A stretch of DNA of 64,000 bases from Vombatus ursinus (Eukaryota; Chordata; Mammalia; Diprotodontia; Vombatidae): NCBI RefSeq assembly GCF_900497805.2, contig NW_020954713.1, forward strand, positions 5,613,125 through 5,677,124, in the 5' to 3' direction. The translations under genes were made by a program, and so were the position numbers. The notes beneath the pieces were generated by a model that ran no database searches, had not been told where the DNA came from, and was given only the letters and a program-made list of their open reading frames with translations. Numbering within the stretch: position 1 is the stretch's first letter; the number at the start of each line of letters is the position of its first letter. Shown here piece after piece: positions 51,504 through 60,678 of this stretch.

Positions 51504-51622
51504 GAAGCATTTATTAAGTGCCTACTATGTTCAGTGTGTTTGGGGATACAGGGAATATAGTATGTTTGGGACAAAAGGAAAAACAGTTCCTCTTCTCAAT
51601 GTATTTATAGTTTAGTAGACCT
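51504..51622 (+). repeat. ancient dispersed repeat
   Basis: 'aagcatttattaagtgccta' and 'gtttggggatacagggaata' are its landmarks. Confidence 0.65.
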
Positions 51623-51734
51623 GGAGTGGTCACACAGCACCTCCAAACTGAAGAGAACCTGGAAAGAAGGGCCTTGACCCCTCATGAAATGTTGATAGGC
51701 ATCATCTGAAGAGCACAAGGAAATCCCTGACCAT

Positions 51735-51920
51735 GGCTGGCAGGCATGGTACAATGGAATAAGTCCCAGATTTGGAATCAGAGAATCCTTCCTATCTGTA
51801 TGAACATAGGCAAGTTACTGAATCTCTTGGGGCCCCTGTTTTATCATCTATAAAATGAGGAAGTTGGGTTGGATGGTCTGTAAGAACCCTTGCAGCTCTT
51901 GACTTATTCTTCTATGGTTC
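51735..51920 (+). repeat. MIR/THER1 SINE
   Basis: 'gctggcaggcatggtacaat', 'aggcaagttactgaatctct', 'tttatcatctataaaatgag' and 'ggttggatggtctgtaagaa'. Confidence 0.88.
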
Positions 51921-52463
51921 TCCACTTCAGTCCAGTCAAGCACCTTTGCAAATTTCCTCTGTGATTCCAATGCAAAGATGTTTTAAGGGCAAAAAAATTA
52001 CTAAGAGGTCAGTGTCTGATAGGCATTTCCAGTGATCCAATCCTCTGATACTGTTTATTTGCTACCCTCAATTTGATTTGAAACCACTGGGCAACCCAAT
52101 TCCATGGTAATGGATGCCATATTAACCCATATACATAATTCTGAATGCTGAACCAGGTGGGAATTAAAATGTTTAGGATTAATTTTATTAATCATTCTTG
52201 TGATTCAAGGTTTAAAACCATTTTGTTTTGAATTCCCAATGCCTGAAAAGGTGAGGACCAGTTATTACAGAACAATGGTTAATCCACAGGGGAAAGAAAA
52301 CATCAGTATACGTGGAGATTACATTGAGAGCCCTCTGAATCTGTAATGTTTCCCTATGCTCACAGTGGAGTGTACAATCAATCACCTTTCACCTTCCCAG
52401 GATGCAGCACTGAGGGAATGACAAAAGACTTGGGGCCTCAAACAGGTCTTTAGAAGTTCCAGC
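51921..52463. other. repeat-poor island, candidate conserved non-coding element
   Basis: No repeat landmark. The 52160-52360 part has AT-rich and palindrome-like motifs ('gattaattttattaatcatt') typical of conserved elements in gene deserts. Function is not demonstrable here. Confidence 0.3.
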
Positions 52464-52742
52464 TGAGTTCAATTTGGTAAGTATTTACTGAGAGCTGTCC
52501 ATGTGTCAGGCTGTAGATATGAAGAAAAATGTGACCCTGGGTGGCCAGCCCTGTGTATGCAGAGAAGTGTAAGACAAGGGAACAGCTCTCAAGGGACCCA
52601 TGGTCTAGTTGGTGGGGCAAGACATATACATGAGAAGTTAAATAATACTACAAGGGAAGCCCAGATTTACAGCTCTACGAAAACTACACTGAGTCAGTGC
52701 TACGGGAGATCAGACAGAAGATGACTTACTGCTGAAGGATTT
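52464..52742 (+). repeat. ancient dispersed repeat
   Basis: 'taagtatttactgagagctg' and 'gtgtcaggctgtagatatga', with 'tcaagggacccatggtctag', fit the old repeat order. Confidence 0.6.
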
Positions 52743-52744
52743 CA

Positions 52745-52925
52745 CTTAAGCTTGAGATCATAGGTCTAGAACTAGAAGAGACCTTAGAACCCATCTAATT
52801 ACAGATGAGGAAACTGAAGATTAGGTAGGTGAAGTGACTTACCCAAATCACACAGGTAGTTAGCATCTAAGGTAAAATTTGAACCTTAGTTCTCTGACTC
52901 CCTGAGTCACGTGGCCTCCCATGTT
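52745..52925 (-). repeat. MIR/THER1, reverse
   Basis: 'aggtctagaactagaagaga', 'taattacagatgaggaaact' and 'acccaaatcacacaggtagt'. Confidence 0.85.
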
Positions 52926-52945
52926 TCAAGTTAAGATGGTTTTTA

Positions 52946-53092
52946 GGGGTGGATAGGTGGTGCAGTGGATAGAGCACTAGCCTTGGAGTCAGAAGGACCT
53001 GAATTCAAATCCAGCTTCAGACACTTACTAGCCATGTGACCCTGGACAAGTCATTTAACCCCGATTACCTCTACAAACAAAAACAGAAATAA
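52946..53092 (+). mobile_element. short tRNA-headed SINE with A tail
   Basis: 'ggtggataggtggtgcagtg', 'gatagagcactagccttgga', 'acttactagccatgtgaccc' and 'aagtcatttaaccccgatta', then an A-rich caaacaaaaacagaaat tail. Flanking 'atggtttttag' and 'atagttcttag' are an imperfect TSD. Confidence 0.93.
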
Positions 53093-53097
53093 AATAG

Positions 53098-53225
53098 TTC
53101 TTAGAGCTTATCTAGTCCAACCCCCTCATGCAACAAATGAAGAAACTGAGGTCCCTAGAGGGAAGCTTTGGGATCTTAAGATCTTCAATACTTAAGAAAC
53201 TATTCCAGGTCACCTCTCTAGTCAT
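53098..53225 (-). repeat. MIR fragment, reverse
   Basis: 'agcttatctagtccaacccc', 'atgaagaaactgaggtccct' and 'ttccaggtcacctctctagt'. Confidence 0.75.
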
Positions 53226-53490
53226 TTATGATCAGATGATGTAGTAGATAGAGCCTTGGGCCTGCAGTCAGGAAGACCTGACTTCAAATCCAGTCTCAGA
53301 CACTTATTAGCTATGTGACCCTGGGCAAACTACTTCCCTTTTGTTTGTCTCAGTTCCCTCAGATGTGAAATGGGGTAATAATAGCAGCTTCTTCCCAGCA
53401 TTGTTGTGAGGATCAAATGAGATAAAGGTTATAAAGTACTTAGCACAGTGCCTGGAACATAGTAGGCTCCATATAAATGTTGGCTATTAT
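53226..53490 (+). repeat. MIR SINE, full length
   Basis: 'cagatgatgtagtagataga', 'gccttgggcctgcagtcagg', 'ctatgtgaccctgggcaaac' and 'agtgcctggaacatagtagg', then 'tccatataaatgttggctat'. Confidence 0.93.
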
Positions 53491-53501
53491 CAGTAATAGT
53501 T

Positions 53502-53538
<37 letters not shown>

Positions 53539-53632
53539 AGTAGTAGTAGTAGTAGTGGCAGTAGTAGTGGTAGTGGTAGTGGTAATGGTAGTGTAGTTGT
53601 ATTGGTCGTGGTAGTAGTAGTAAGTAGTAGAA
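53491..53632. repeat. (AGT)n trinucleotide microsatellite
   Basis: About 140 bases of agt/ggt/aat triplets continuing the MIR tail. On the minus strand this reads (ACT)n, which gives the artefactual poly-Thr and poly-Tyr frames. Confidence 0.97.
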
Positions 53633-53759
53633 TTCAGCAACTATCCTATACAAGAAGCCTTTTCTAATTTCCCTTCCTCTTACCAATTGTTATCCCTCCC
53701 AAAACAACTTTGTATTCTTACTATGTTGGTTTACTATAGATAATTCATATTTTGGATAT
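53633..53759 (+). repeat. L2 LINE, left part
   Basis: 'acaagaagccttttctaatt' and 'cccttcctcttaccaattgt' are L2-like, interrupted by Mar-1. Confidence 0.55.
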
Positions 53760-53996
53760 GTTATTGTTGTTGAGTTGTTTCAGTCAAGTCCAACTTTTCA
53801 TGACTCTGGGGTTTTCTTGGCAGAGATACTGGAATGGTTTGCTACTTTCTTCTCCAGCTCATTTTACAGATGAGAAAACTGAGGCAAACAGGGTTAAGTG
53901 CCTTGCCCTTATTCACACAACTAGTAAGTGTCTGAGGCCAAATTTGAACTCAGATCTTCCTGATTCCAGGCCCTGTGCTCTTTACACCTAGTTGTC
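53760..53996 (-). mobile_element. Mar-1 CORE-SINE
   Basis: 'ttattgttgttgagttgttt', 'cagtcaagtccaacttttca', 'gagatactggaatggtttgc', 'ttttacagatgagaaaactg' and 'tgctctttacacctagttgt'. Near full length. Confidence 0.93.
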
Positions 53997-54180
53997 CTGT
54001 ATATTTCCTATATTCTACTTTTTTATTTCGTTTTTAATTTATGGAATAAAATAAGCCTCTCTAATATTTCCTTAGTACCTCTCTAATGGTCCTATTCACA
54101 TGCTGCTTATTAGTCTAACTGTCTGGGTACATGTTTCTCTCCATTATTGTGAACTCTGTAAGAGTAAGCATTGTTCATGA
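53997..54180 (+). repeat. L2-like LINE, right part
   Basis: 'ctgtctgggtacatgtttct' and 'cattattgtgaactctgtaa' resemble the L2 3' UTR. Confidence 0.45.
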
Positions 54181-54649
54181 AGCTCAGTCCCAAACAAGAG
54201 ATGAAAAAAAAATGTACCTCTCTCCCTTCTTTGCAGGGGTGGGGAGCAATGTGTGTGGAATATATTGTCAGACTTTACCCATTGTCAGAGTCCATTGATG
54301 TGTTGATTACTACTGATGAACTCTTTCTTTTCTTTTTTATTCTTTGTTACAAGAATAAGCTCTTTAGTAAGGGTTATGTATTAGCTATATTTGTTGACAT
54401 AATAACTATGTAAGGTGACAAGAAAACAACAGATACCAATGATATTTCTTTTTAAATTCAAGAGAGTAGGTACTATGTCTCACCATAAGCTCTATATAGA
54501 GTAGGTGAATGATAACTGTTTTTCAAAGAATGAATGGGTAATGCTATCCTACAGTATTATATTAAGATAGCCTCAATGAACTGGAGTGTGGGTGGGGTTG
54601 GCAGGGAGGGCAGTGGAGATATGTTGGTAAACATGAAAACTAAGAATTT
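54181..54649. other. mostly unassigned; L2-like 3' scrap
   Basis: 54440-54535 ('gagtaggtactatgtctcac', 'gaatgaatggg') may be an L2 3' end. Otherwise nothing recognised. Confidence 0.3.
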
Positions 54650-54925
54650 GGATCAATTCAATTCAATGGACAACTCTTCAGTGCCCACCATGTGCTACAT
54701 ACCATTCTAGGGGTACAAAGACAGAAAATAGAAGATTCCCTGCTCTCAAGGAGTTTAAATTCTCCTGGTTATGAGGAGAGGATGTGTTGGGAGGGGCAGG
54801 ATACAATATGTAGACAGATAAGTAAGCATACGGAACAGACAAAAGAATATTTTAGCTAAAGTCATATGTCCTCAAATGGGTTTTACAGATTAAAGGAAGG
54901 CTTTCTGATCTGATATTTGAGCAAT
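54650..54925 (+). repeat. ancient dispersed repeat
   Basis: 'caccatgtgctacataccat', 'ggggtacaaagacagaaaat' and 'ctgctctcaaggagtttaaa' are its landmarks. Confidence 0.75.
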
Positions 54926-54929
54926 CAGA

Positions 54930-55133
54930 ACCTCAATATCCTTGCTGTTCCTTTCATATGAGACTCCATCTCCTAACTCTGAGTGTTTTCACTGACTGAC
55001 TGTTCCCCCTTGTCTCTAATTCTCTCTTTATGTCAATCTTCTGGCTTTCTTCAAGTTTTAACTAAAACCACACATTCTATGAGAAGTCTTTCCCAATTCC
55101 CACTTAATGCTAATGCCTTCCATTTGTTAATTA
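54930..55133 (+). repeat. L2 LINE, left part
   Basis: 'aaccacacattctatgagaa', 'gtctttcccaattcccactt' and 'tgctaatgccttccatttgt' are in L2 order. It resumes at 55642 after a nested SINE. Confidence 0.75.
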
Positions 55134-55143
55134 TCTCCAATTT

Positions 55144-55631
55144 TGTTGCTGTTCAGTCATTTCAGTAGTCTGACTCTTCATGACCTCCTTTTGGCTTTTT
55201 TTTTTTTGGCAAAGGTGCCAGGGTGGCTTGCCATTTCCTTTTATATTTCCTTTTACAGCTGAGACCTGTTAAAGATCTTAGCTCGAAAAGACCAAGGTCT
55301 CCCACTGCCTCCTGGGCCATCTCTAGTGATCCTGATCTGTGGCTGGCCACTGGATCCAAATGGCTTCAGAGGTGAAATTGAGGCTGGTGACTTTGCACAG
55401 CCCTCCCTCACTTAAATCCAATTCACTTGCATGTCATGGCATCACCTCACTGATGTCATGGTCCTCTTTGAGAACAAAGGACAAACAGTAAGCAGCAGCA
55501 ATAGATGAGAAAACTGAGGCAAATAGGGTTAAGAGACTTACCCAGGGTCACACACCTGGTAAGTTTCTGAGGCCAAATTTAAACTCATGAATATGAATGA
55601 TTCCAAGTCCATTGCTTTATCCACTGCATGA
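55144..55631 (-). mobile_element. Mar-1 CORE-SINE split by another repeat
   Basis: The two halves are 55144-55264 ('gttgctgttcagtcatttca', 'ggtggcttgccatttccttt') and 55501-55631 ('gatgagaaaactgaggcaaa', 'cccagggtcacacacctggt', 'attgctttatccactgca'). TSD tctccaattt (55134-55143) and tcttcaattt (55632-55641). The inner insert is 55265-55500. Confidence 0.93.
55265..55500 (+). mobile_element. unnamed CAA-tailed repeat, copy 3, bounded by TSD
   Basis: A 236-base insert inside Mar-1, with flanking acagctgaga (55255-55264) and atagatgaga (55501-55510) as an imperfect 10-base TSD. It starts 'cctgttaaagatcttagctc' and carries 'ctttgcacagccctccctca', 'cttaaatccaattcacttgc', 'tgatgtcatggtcctctttg' and 'gaacaaaggacaaacagtaa', then gcagcagca. 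This copy fixes the ends of the family's short form. Confidence 0.85.
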
Positions 55632-55641
55632 TCTTCAATTT

Positions 55642-55797
55642 ATTCTACCTATATCTTGTTTGTATTTAGATGTCTGCATGTTGTCTTTCCCATTAGATTG
55701 TGAGCTCCTTGAGAGCAGGGACTATCTTTTGTTTTTCTTTGCATCCTTAGTATTTAGTGCAATGCTTGGCACACAGTAGGTGCTAGTTGATATGACT
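55642..55797 (+). repeat. L2 LINE 3' end, right part
   Basis: 'gattgtgagctccttgagag', 'cagggactatcttttgtttt' and 'gtgcaatgcttggcacacag' complete the L2 from 54930. Confidence 0.92.
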
Positions 55798-56028
55798 TGA
55801 TTTCAAGGCTCAGCTCAAGTGTCATCTCCTACAAATTCTGGCTCCCTGCCCCTAATTGCTAGTGCTTTTCCCATTCAAGCTTCCCTTTGTCTATATTTTG
55901 TGTTTACTTATCTTTATTCATGTAGTATCTCTTTAGTAGAATGGAAACTCCTCGGGGGCAGGGACTATATTATTTTTGTCTTTATATCCCCTGCACCTGG
56001 TAAAGGGTCTGACACATAGTTGATACTT
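55798..56028 (+). repeat. second L2 LINE 3' end, left part
   Basis: 'aaggctcagctcaagtgtca', 'tctcctacaaattctggctc', 'aactcctcgggggcagggac' and 'gtaaagggtctgacacatag'. It is interrupted by a SINE and ends at about 56215 ('cttgttgaacaaacaaataa'). Confidence 0.9.
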
Positions 56029-56175
56029 TTTTTTTTTGGTGAGGCAATCGGGGTTAAGTGACTTGCCCAGGGTCACACAGATAGTAAATGTCGTGTGTCT
56101 GAGACTGGATTTGAATCATATCCTCCTGACTCTAAGGCCAGAGCTCTATCCACTGCACCACCTTAGCTGCCCCTC
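56029..56175 (-). mobile_element. short tRNA-headed SINE in L2
   Basis: A T run, then 'ggtgaggcaatcggggttaa', 'gtgacttgcccagggtcaca' and 'gagctctatccactgcacca'. Flanking ttgatactt on both sides is a short TSD. Confidence 0.95.
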
Positions 56176-56215
56176 ATATTTGATACTTATTAAGGCTTGT
56201 TGAACAAACAAATAA

Positions 56216-56399
56216 ATTATTGAAAATGTTATTCAAAACTGTTGTTTCTTCTAGCGGGGAAATATTCTTAGAGTTAAAAAAACCCAACAACATATAAACA
56301 CAAAGAAAAACCTCACCACGAAATCACCCTTTTATAAGTCTGAAACTTTTGCTTTTTTCACCACTAACCTCTACTTCCAATTCCATTATATTAGGACAA
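56216..56399. other. no recognised feature
   Basis: Unassigned A-rich sequence. Confidence 0.2.
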
Positions 56400-56606
56400 A
56401 CGACAACATGGTTTAATAGGAGAAGTGCCTGAGGCTTATCCCTGCTCTGCTATTTGATTTGTCTATGTGGGCAAGTCATTTAGCTACTGGATACCCCAGC
56501 TTTACTAGCCGTGAAGCCATTACCTTCACAGGGAAGATGGGAGATAATATGTGGGATGCTTAGAAGACCTTGGGATAAAAATGCTCTATAAACTCAAGGG
56601 GGTGGT
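56400..56606 (+). repeat. MIR SINE, diverged
   Basis: 'acatggtttaataggagaag', 'gtgggcaagtcatttagcta', 'gagataatatgtgggatgct' and 'atgctctataaactcaaggg'. Confidence 0.7.
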
Positions 56607-56639
56607 TAGTTGTTGATTTTTTTCTTCTTTTTTTTAATG

Positions 56640-56705
56640 GTTTTTCAAGCGTGGTTCACTAGGCTGAATAAAGCCCGTGAGCCATGTTTGGTAACCCCTG
56701 ATCAC
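56640..56705. repeat. possible hAT terminus
   Basis: 'gcccgtgagccatgtttggt' then aacccctgatca resembles the end of a hAT element, with the reverse complement starting caggggtt. No partner terminus was found. Confidence 0.35.
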
Positions 56706-57198
56706 TGGTTGGCTGCCTTTACAGTAGAAAGCAAGAAGCATTTGTTGTCTTGACAATTCTGAAATGAATTTGAGTGTTTGAAGCAGACTTCATGTTCTAG
56801 TATTATAGAGGTCCACTTCTAGGACTCAAAGGGGGCTTTTCAGAAGAAAGAAATGAGGCCATCAAAGTGAAAAACAATAAGCTCTTTGATTTGGTGTGCT
56901 TAAGGGAAATCCAGGTGGCTTACTGGAGATACCCAAGGGACAACGGAGGAGGAAGCATATGGTGCAAATAAAGGAAGGGCAGTAGGGAATTCCTAAATTA
57001 GGATAGCCATGAACACTTCCAAAATGAGCACAGCGCAATTCTGCCCCCTCTTCCCTAATGAGTCAGCTGCAGACACATACAAAATGAAACAGAGAAAGAA
57101 TATAACCAGGGATGTCACCACACAGTCCTAGGCACAATGATCTCTAGACTATGATAGGATGGGGAGTACACCATACTTTTTAAAGAGTTGATCCCAGG
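56706..57198. other. no recognised feature
   Basis: No repeat family or coding signal. Confidence 0.25.
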
Positions 57199-57398
57199 AT
57201 TTGTGAGGCAGGGTTGTATAATGGGTAGAACCCTGGACTTGGAGTCAGTATAATATGGGTTTGAATCTTGCCTCATGGGTAGCTGTGTGACCATGGACAA
57301 GTCATTTAACCTCACTCAGGTTTAGTTTCTCATCTATAAAATGAGAAGGTTAGACTCAGTGGCTTCTAAGTTTCCTTTTAGCCCTAAATCTATGACCC
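57199..57398 (+). repeat. MIR/THER1 SINE
   Basis: 'gtgaggcagggttgtataat', 'accctggacttggagtcagt', 'ggacaagtcatttaacctca' and 'ccctaaatctatgaccc'. Confidence 0.92.
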
Positions 57399-57650
57399 TT
57401 TGTTGTTTGTCCTCTGTTCTTGAAGAGGACCATGACATCATGGGGGCAGTGTTTTGACTTGCAAGTCAATTGGATTTAAGTGAGGCAGAGCTGTGCAAAG
57501 TCATCAGCCCCACTCTCTCCTCCACAGTCAGTGGAGTCCAGTGGCAAGGTATAGGTCAGGACAACTTGCGATGGCCCCAGATTCAGTGGGAGACTTCGGC
57601 CTTTTTAAGCTAACGTCTTTTCCCGGTCTGTTTGTCTGAGGCAATGCCCC
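57399..57650 (-). mobile_element. unnamed CAA-tailed repeat, copy 4, bounded by TSD
   Basis: Flanked by aaatctatgaccc (57386-57398) and aaatgtatgatcc (57651-57663), an imperfect 13-base TSD inside the MIR tail. Plus text 'tttgttgtttgtcctctgtt', 'gaagaggaccatgacatcat', 'gatttaagtgaggcagagct' and 'gtgcaaagtcatcagcccca'. At 252 bases it is close to copy 3 (236). Confidence 0.88.
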
Positions 57651-57712
57651 AAATGTATGATCCTATGATGTGGTGGAAGGGACCATAGAGAACATTTCCT
57701 CCCTCCCTTAGA

Positions 57713-57965
57713 GGTAACCGGTGGCACAGTGAACAGAACAGTGGGTCTGGAGTCAGGAAGACCTCAGTTTAAATGTAGGTTTAGATATTTACTAGCTGTG
57801 TGACTCTGGGTAAGTCAATTAACCTCTGTCTGTCCCAGTTTCCTCAATCACAAAATGGAGATCATTACAGCACAATATTATTGTGAGGATCACATGAGTT
57901 AATATTTGTAATGCATTTAGCACAGTGCTTGGCACATAGTAGGTGCTATATAAATGCTTTTTCCC
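57713..57965 (+). repeat. MIR SINE, full length
   Basis: 'gaggtaaccggtggcacagt', 'gtgggtctggagtcaggaag', 'gtgtgactctgggtaagtca' and 'agtgcttggcacatagtagg'. Confidence 0.94.
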
Positions 57966-58387
57966 TTTCCCATCCCCTATTTTTTTTTCAGGTAATCATT
58001 ACACCAAGCTTGTACTAGTTTGAAGGGTAAGATTTCTGTGTCCATCTTCCTCTGTGGATCAGAGAACTTTAGGGAAACTGGTGAAGTCCAGGTATTTTGC
58101 AGGGAGAGGGAGGATCCCTTTAAGGCACAGCTGATTGATTTCTTACCTTAGAAGTCATTGTCTGGGAAGTACCAAGTAGTTGGGAAGCAGGAAGTTTCTA
58201 GCTATATGGTTCCAGGCACAGAAGAGTCCACATACAGAACAGAAAGAACAGAAGGGAAGAAGCCCTTAACAGGAGGAGGAATAGTGACTAAAGTAGAGAT
58301 AGTCTATTTAAAAAGTGAAAAACCAGTTTCTTCTCTCCCTACTCCCCCGATGAACAAACCAAAAACATTTTCCTGGACTATAATAAG
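57966..58387. other. no recognised feature
   Basis: An 86-codon plus frame (58158-58418) has no recognised motif and runs into the neighbouring SINE. Confidence 0.25.
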
Positions 58388-58612
58388 AGGAAAAGGGGCA
58401 GCTTGTGGTAGTGGATAGACAACTGACCTCAGATCCAGGGAGACTTGGGATTGAGTCCTGTCTCTGACACATACTGACTGTGCAACCCTGGGCAAGGCAC
58501 ATAACTTCTGAGTACTCCAGTAACTCTCTAAATTGTAAAGTAGGTGCTGACCTGAATTGGTGGAAGGAGTTCCTTCTCTAGGAGTTCTCCATAACAACAC
58601 AATCATAGGAGG
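58388..58612 (+). repeat. tRNA-headed SINE with non-CORE tail (type 3)
   Basis: 'ggggcagcttgtggtagtgg', 'tgactgtgcaaccctgggca', 'ctctctaaattgtaaagtag', 'gtgctgacctgaattggtgg' and 'ttctctaggagttctccata'. The best-preserved of three copies. Confidence 0.85.
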
Positions 58613-58617
58613 GAAGA

Positions 58618-58750
58618 GGAAGAAGAATAATTTTGGATTTTTGTTCAAATCATGACTTCCCCATTAGCTCCTTATGGAACCTTGGACAGGTCTTGATGTA
58701 TGTATATTTCCCTGCCTCTAAAATGAGAATAATAATAGCTGCATTGTTTG
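58618..58750 (+). repeat. MIR fragment
   Basis: 'ggatttttgttcaaatcatg' and 'accttggacaggtcttgatg', then 'ctctaaaatgagaataataa'. Confidence 0.65.
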
Positions 58751-58955
58751 CTTTGCAGATCAGAACTGGTTCAGTGCTTTCTCCTTTATTGGAAGTATTT
58801 AAGAAAAGTTTCGACAGCTTCTTGCTGGGCAGGTTCATATACCTCCCAGCTATCCGTTCAAACCATCTTGCTGTATCATCCCATCTGCCGTTATAGCCGT
58901 CCCACTTCTTCCCACATAGACTTGAACCCTGTGCATTTGACCTTGCACCTCTAGA
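58751..58955. other. no firm feature
   Basis: May include L2-like pyrimidine-rich sequence at the right. Confidence 0.25.
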
Positions 58956-59197
58956 ATCTATCCCTTCCAACACCCAGCTCACAGAGTAGTTATCTACTTA
59001 ACTTTGGAACTTCTTTCCTGGGGATCTGCCATCTTGATTAGAGACTAAATGAAAACTAACTGCCTTGCTCCTTCCTCAAATGTGTTGCCTCCCCATTAGA
59101 ATATAAGTTCCTTGAGTAGTAATTGATTCACTTTTTGTCTTGATATCCCCAATATTTAGCACAGTGCCTGTAACATAGGAAACACTTAAGGAATAGT
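58956..59197 (+). repeat. L2 LINE 3' end
   Basis: 'ttgcctccccattagaatat', 'aagttccttgagtagtaatt' and 'tatttagcacagtgcctgta'. Confidence 0.88.
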
Positions 59198-59249
59198 TTT
59201 TTATTCATTTTTTCTTGTTGTAGAATGAATTCATGAATTAGATAGTGTG

Positions 59250-59372
59250 GGGAAAGGGACTGAACTAGACTTTTAAGACCTACTTTACAGCTATGAGATT
59301 CCATGAGATAATCAAAGTGAGAGCACTTTACAAGGGTGAAAACATTCCACAATGCAAGGTGTTATTACTTCA
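59250..59372 (+). repeat. MIR tail
   Basis: 'actgaactagacttttaaga', 'gagagcactttacaagggtg' and 'gcaaggtgttattacttcag'. Confidence 0.55.
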
Positions 59373-59446
59373 GTACTTCAGGGGTCCCTGAATCCACTGA
59401 TCTACATATCCCATCAAAGCAAATGATAACCCCCACCTCCTGATTT

Positions 59447-59690
59447 GGTGGTTGTTGTTATTCAGTCGTTTTTCAGTCATGTCTGACTCTTCATGGCCCC
59501 TTTTGGGGTTTTCTTGGCAAAGACACTGGAGTGTTTTGCCATTTCCTTCTCCAGCTCATTTTATAGATGAGGAAACTGTGGAGTAAGTTACCGGCCCAGG
59601 GTCACATAACTAGTGAGTGTCTGAGGCTGGATTTGAACTCAAATCTTCCTGACTCCAAGCCTGGTGTTCTATCTAGCAGGTCCAATCCTT
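59447..59690 (-). mobile_element. Mar-1 CORE-SINE
   Basis: 'gttgttgttattcagtcgtt', 'ggggttttcttggcaaagac', 'ttatagatgaggaaactgtg' and 'ctgactccaagcctggtgtt'. Near full length. Confidence 0.93.
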
Positions 59691-59804
59691 GTATAATATA
59701 GCTACTATCTACTACTGGACCCATTCATGACATTTTCATTAGGATTTTGAAGATATAATTTTTTTTGAGAGGGATGGTTAATGCATTTGCATATCAATAT
59801 TTAG
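59691..59804. other. no recognised feature
   Basis: Unassigned. Confidence 0.2.
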
Positions 59805-60068
59805 GAGGTATCATGGTACAAGGGAAGGAACGCCAAAGATAGAGTCAGCATTCATGCATTTAAATTCTGACTCTGTCACTTACTATCTTTATGACCTTGG
59901 TAAAATAACATTGGCTCTTGAGTTAGAGGACATCAGTCATTTCTGATACTATCTGAGGAAATCACTTAACCTTTTTGTGCCTCAGTTTCCTCATCTGTAA
60001 AATGAAGCAATTGGACCCAATAGCCTCTAAGGTCTCTTCCACCTCTATACTTATAATTCTATGACCTT
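59805..60068 (+). repeat. MIR/THER1 SINE with internal expansion
   Basis: 'aggtatcatggtacaaggga', 'ctgactctgtcacttactat', 'tgtgcctcagtttcctcatc', 'acccaatagcctctaaggtc' and 'ataattctatgaccttg'. About 60 extra bases lie between head and core. Confidence 0.88.
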
Positions 60069-60663
60069 GTGAGCTATAGTGGCTACTTCTGCCTTGGTCA
60101 GGGCTTTTGTCTCCCCTTTCTCAACCCCTGCAGTGCTTGGATGGGGAGAGAAGGTGCATGGGGGCCAAGAATGTCAGGGTATTTCCAGAAGTGTTGCACC
60201 AGGAGCAGCCAACCACCAGGAGACTTGACCTCCTCCAGGAGGCTGGCCCTCAAGAAAGTCTAGGAGTGACCTCCTTTTGACCACATGTCTCTCTTTCAAA
60301 AGGTTTATTTGATGCTTTTTGGTTTTTAGATCATAACTTTTTCCCATATCACCTCTGACCTCAAACCCTGTCTTGCCATAAAGAAAAACAGTTAAGTATA
60401 ACCCATCAATACAGTGACCAAGTCTGCATTCAGTGCCCATAGTTTCTCACCTCTCTACCAAGGGAGAAGAAATATTATTTCAGCATCTCTTTATAAGATG
60501 GATCTTTGCCTTCAATCTGAGACAGGTCATGTTTTAGTGTTTTCACAAGCATTGCTGTGGTTACCTTCATCTCTTTCTGAGCCTTTATCTGTCATAGCAG
60601 AATAAAGGCTCATGTCAGGGTCCCATTTATAGGTGCTGGCTGGCAATCAAATCTAGTCAACAT
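60069..60663. other. no recognised feature
   Basis: No repeat family recognised. Frames of 88 (minus) and 64 (plus) codons have no motif. Confidence 0.3.
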
Positions 60664-60678
60664 GTCAATGAGTATTTT

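Noticed and set aside
53440-53686. Poly-Thr and poly-Tyr minus frames
   Set aside because: Products of the AGT triplet repeat.
58304-58648. 114-codon minus frame
   Set aside because: It is antisense to a tRNA-headed SINE and its flank.
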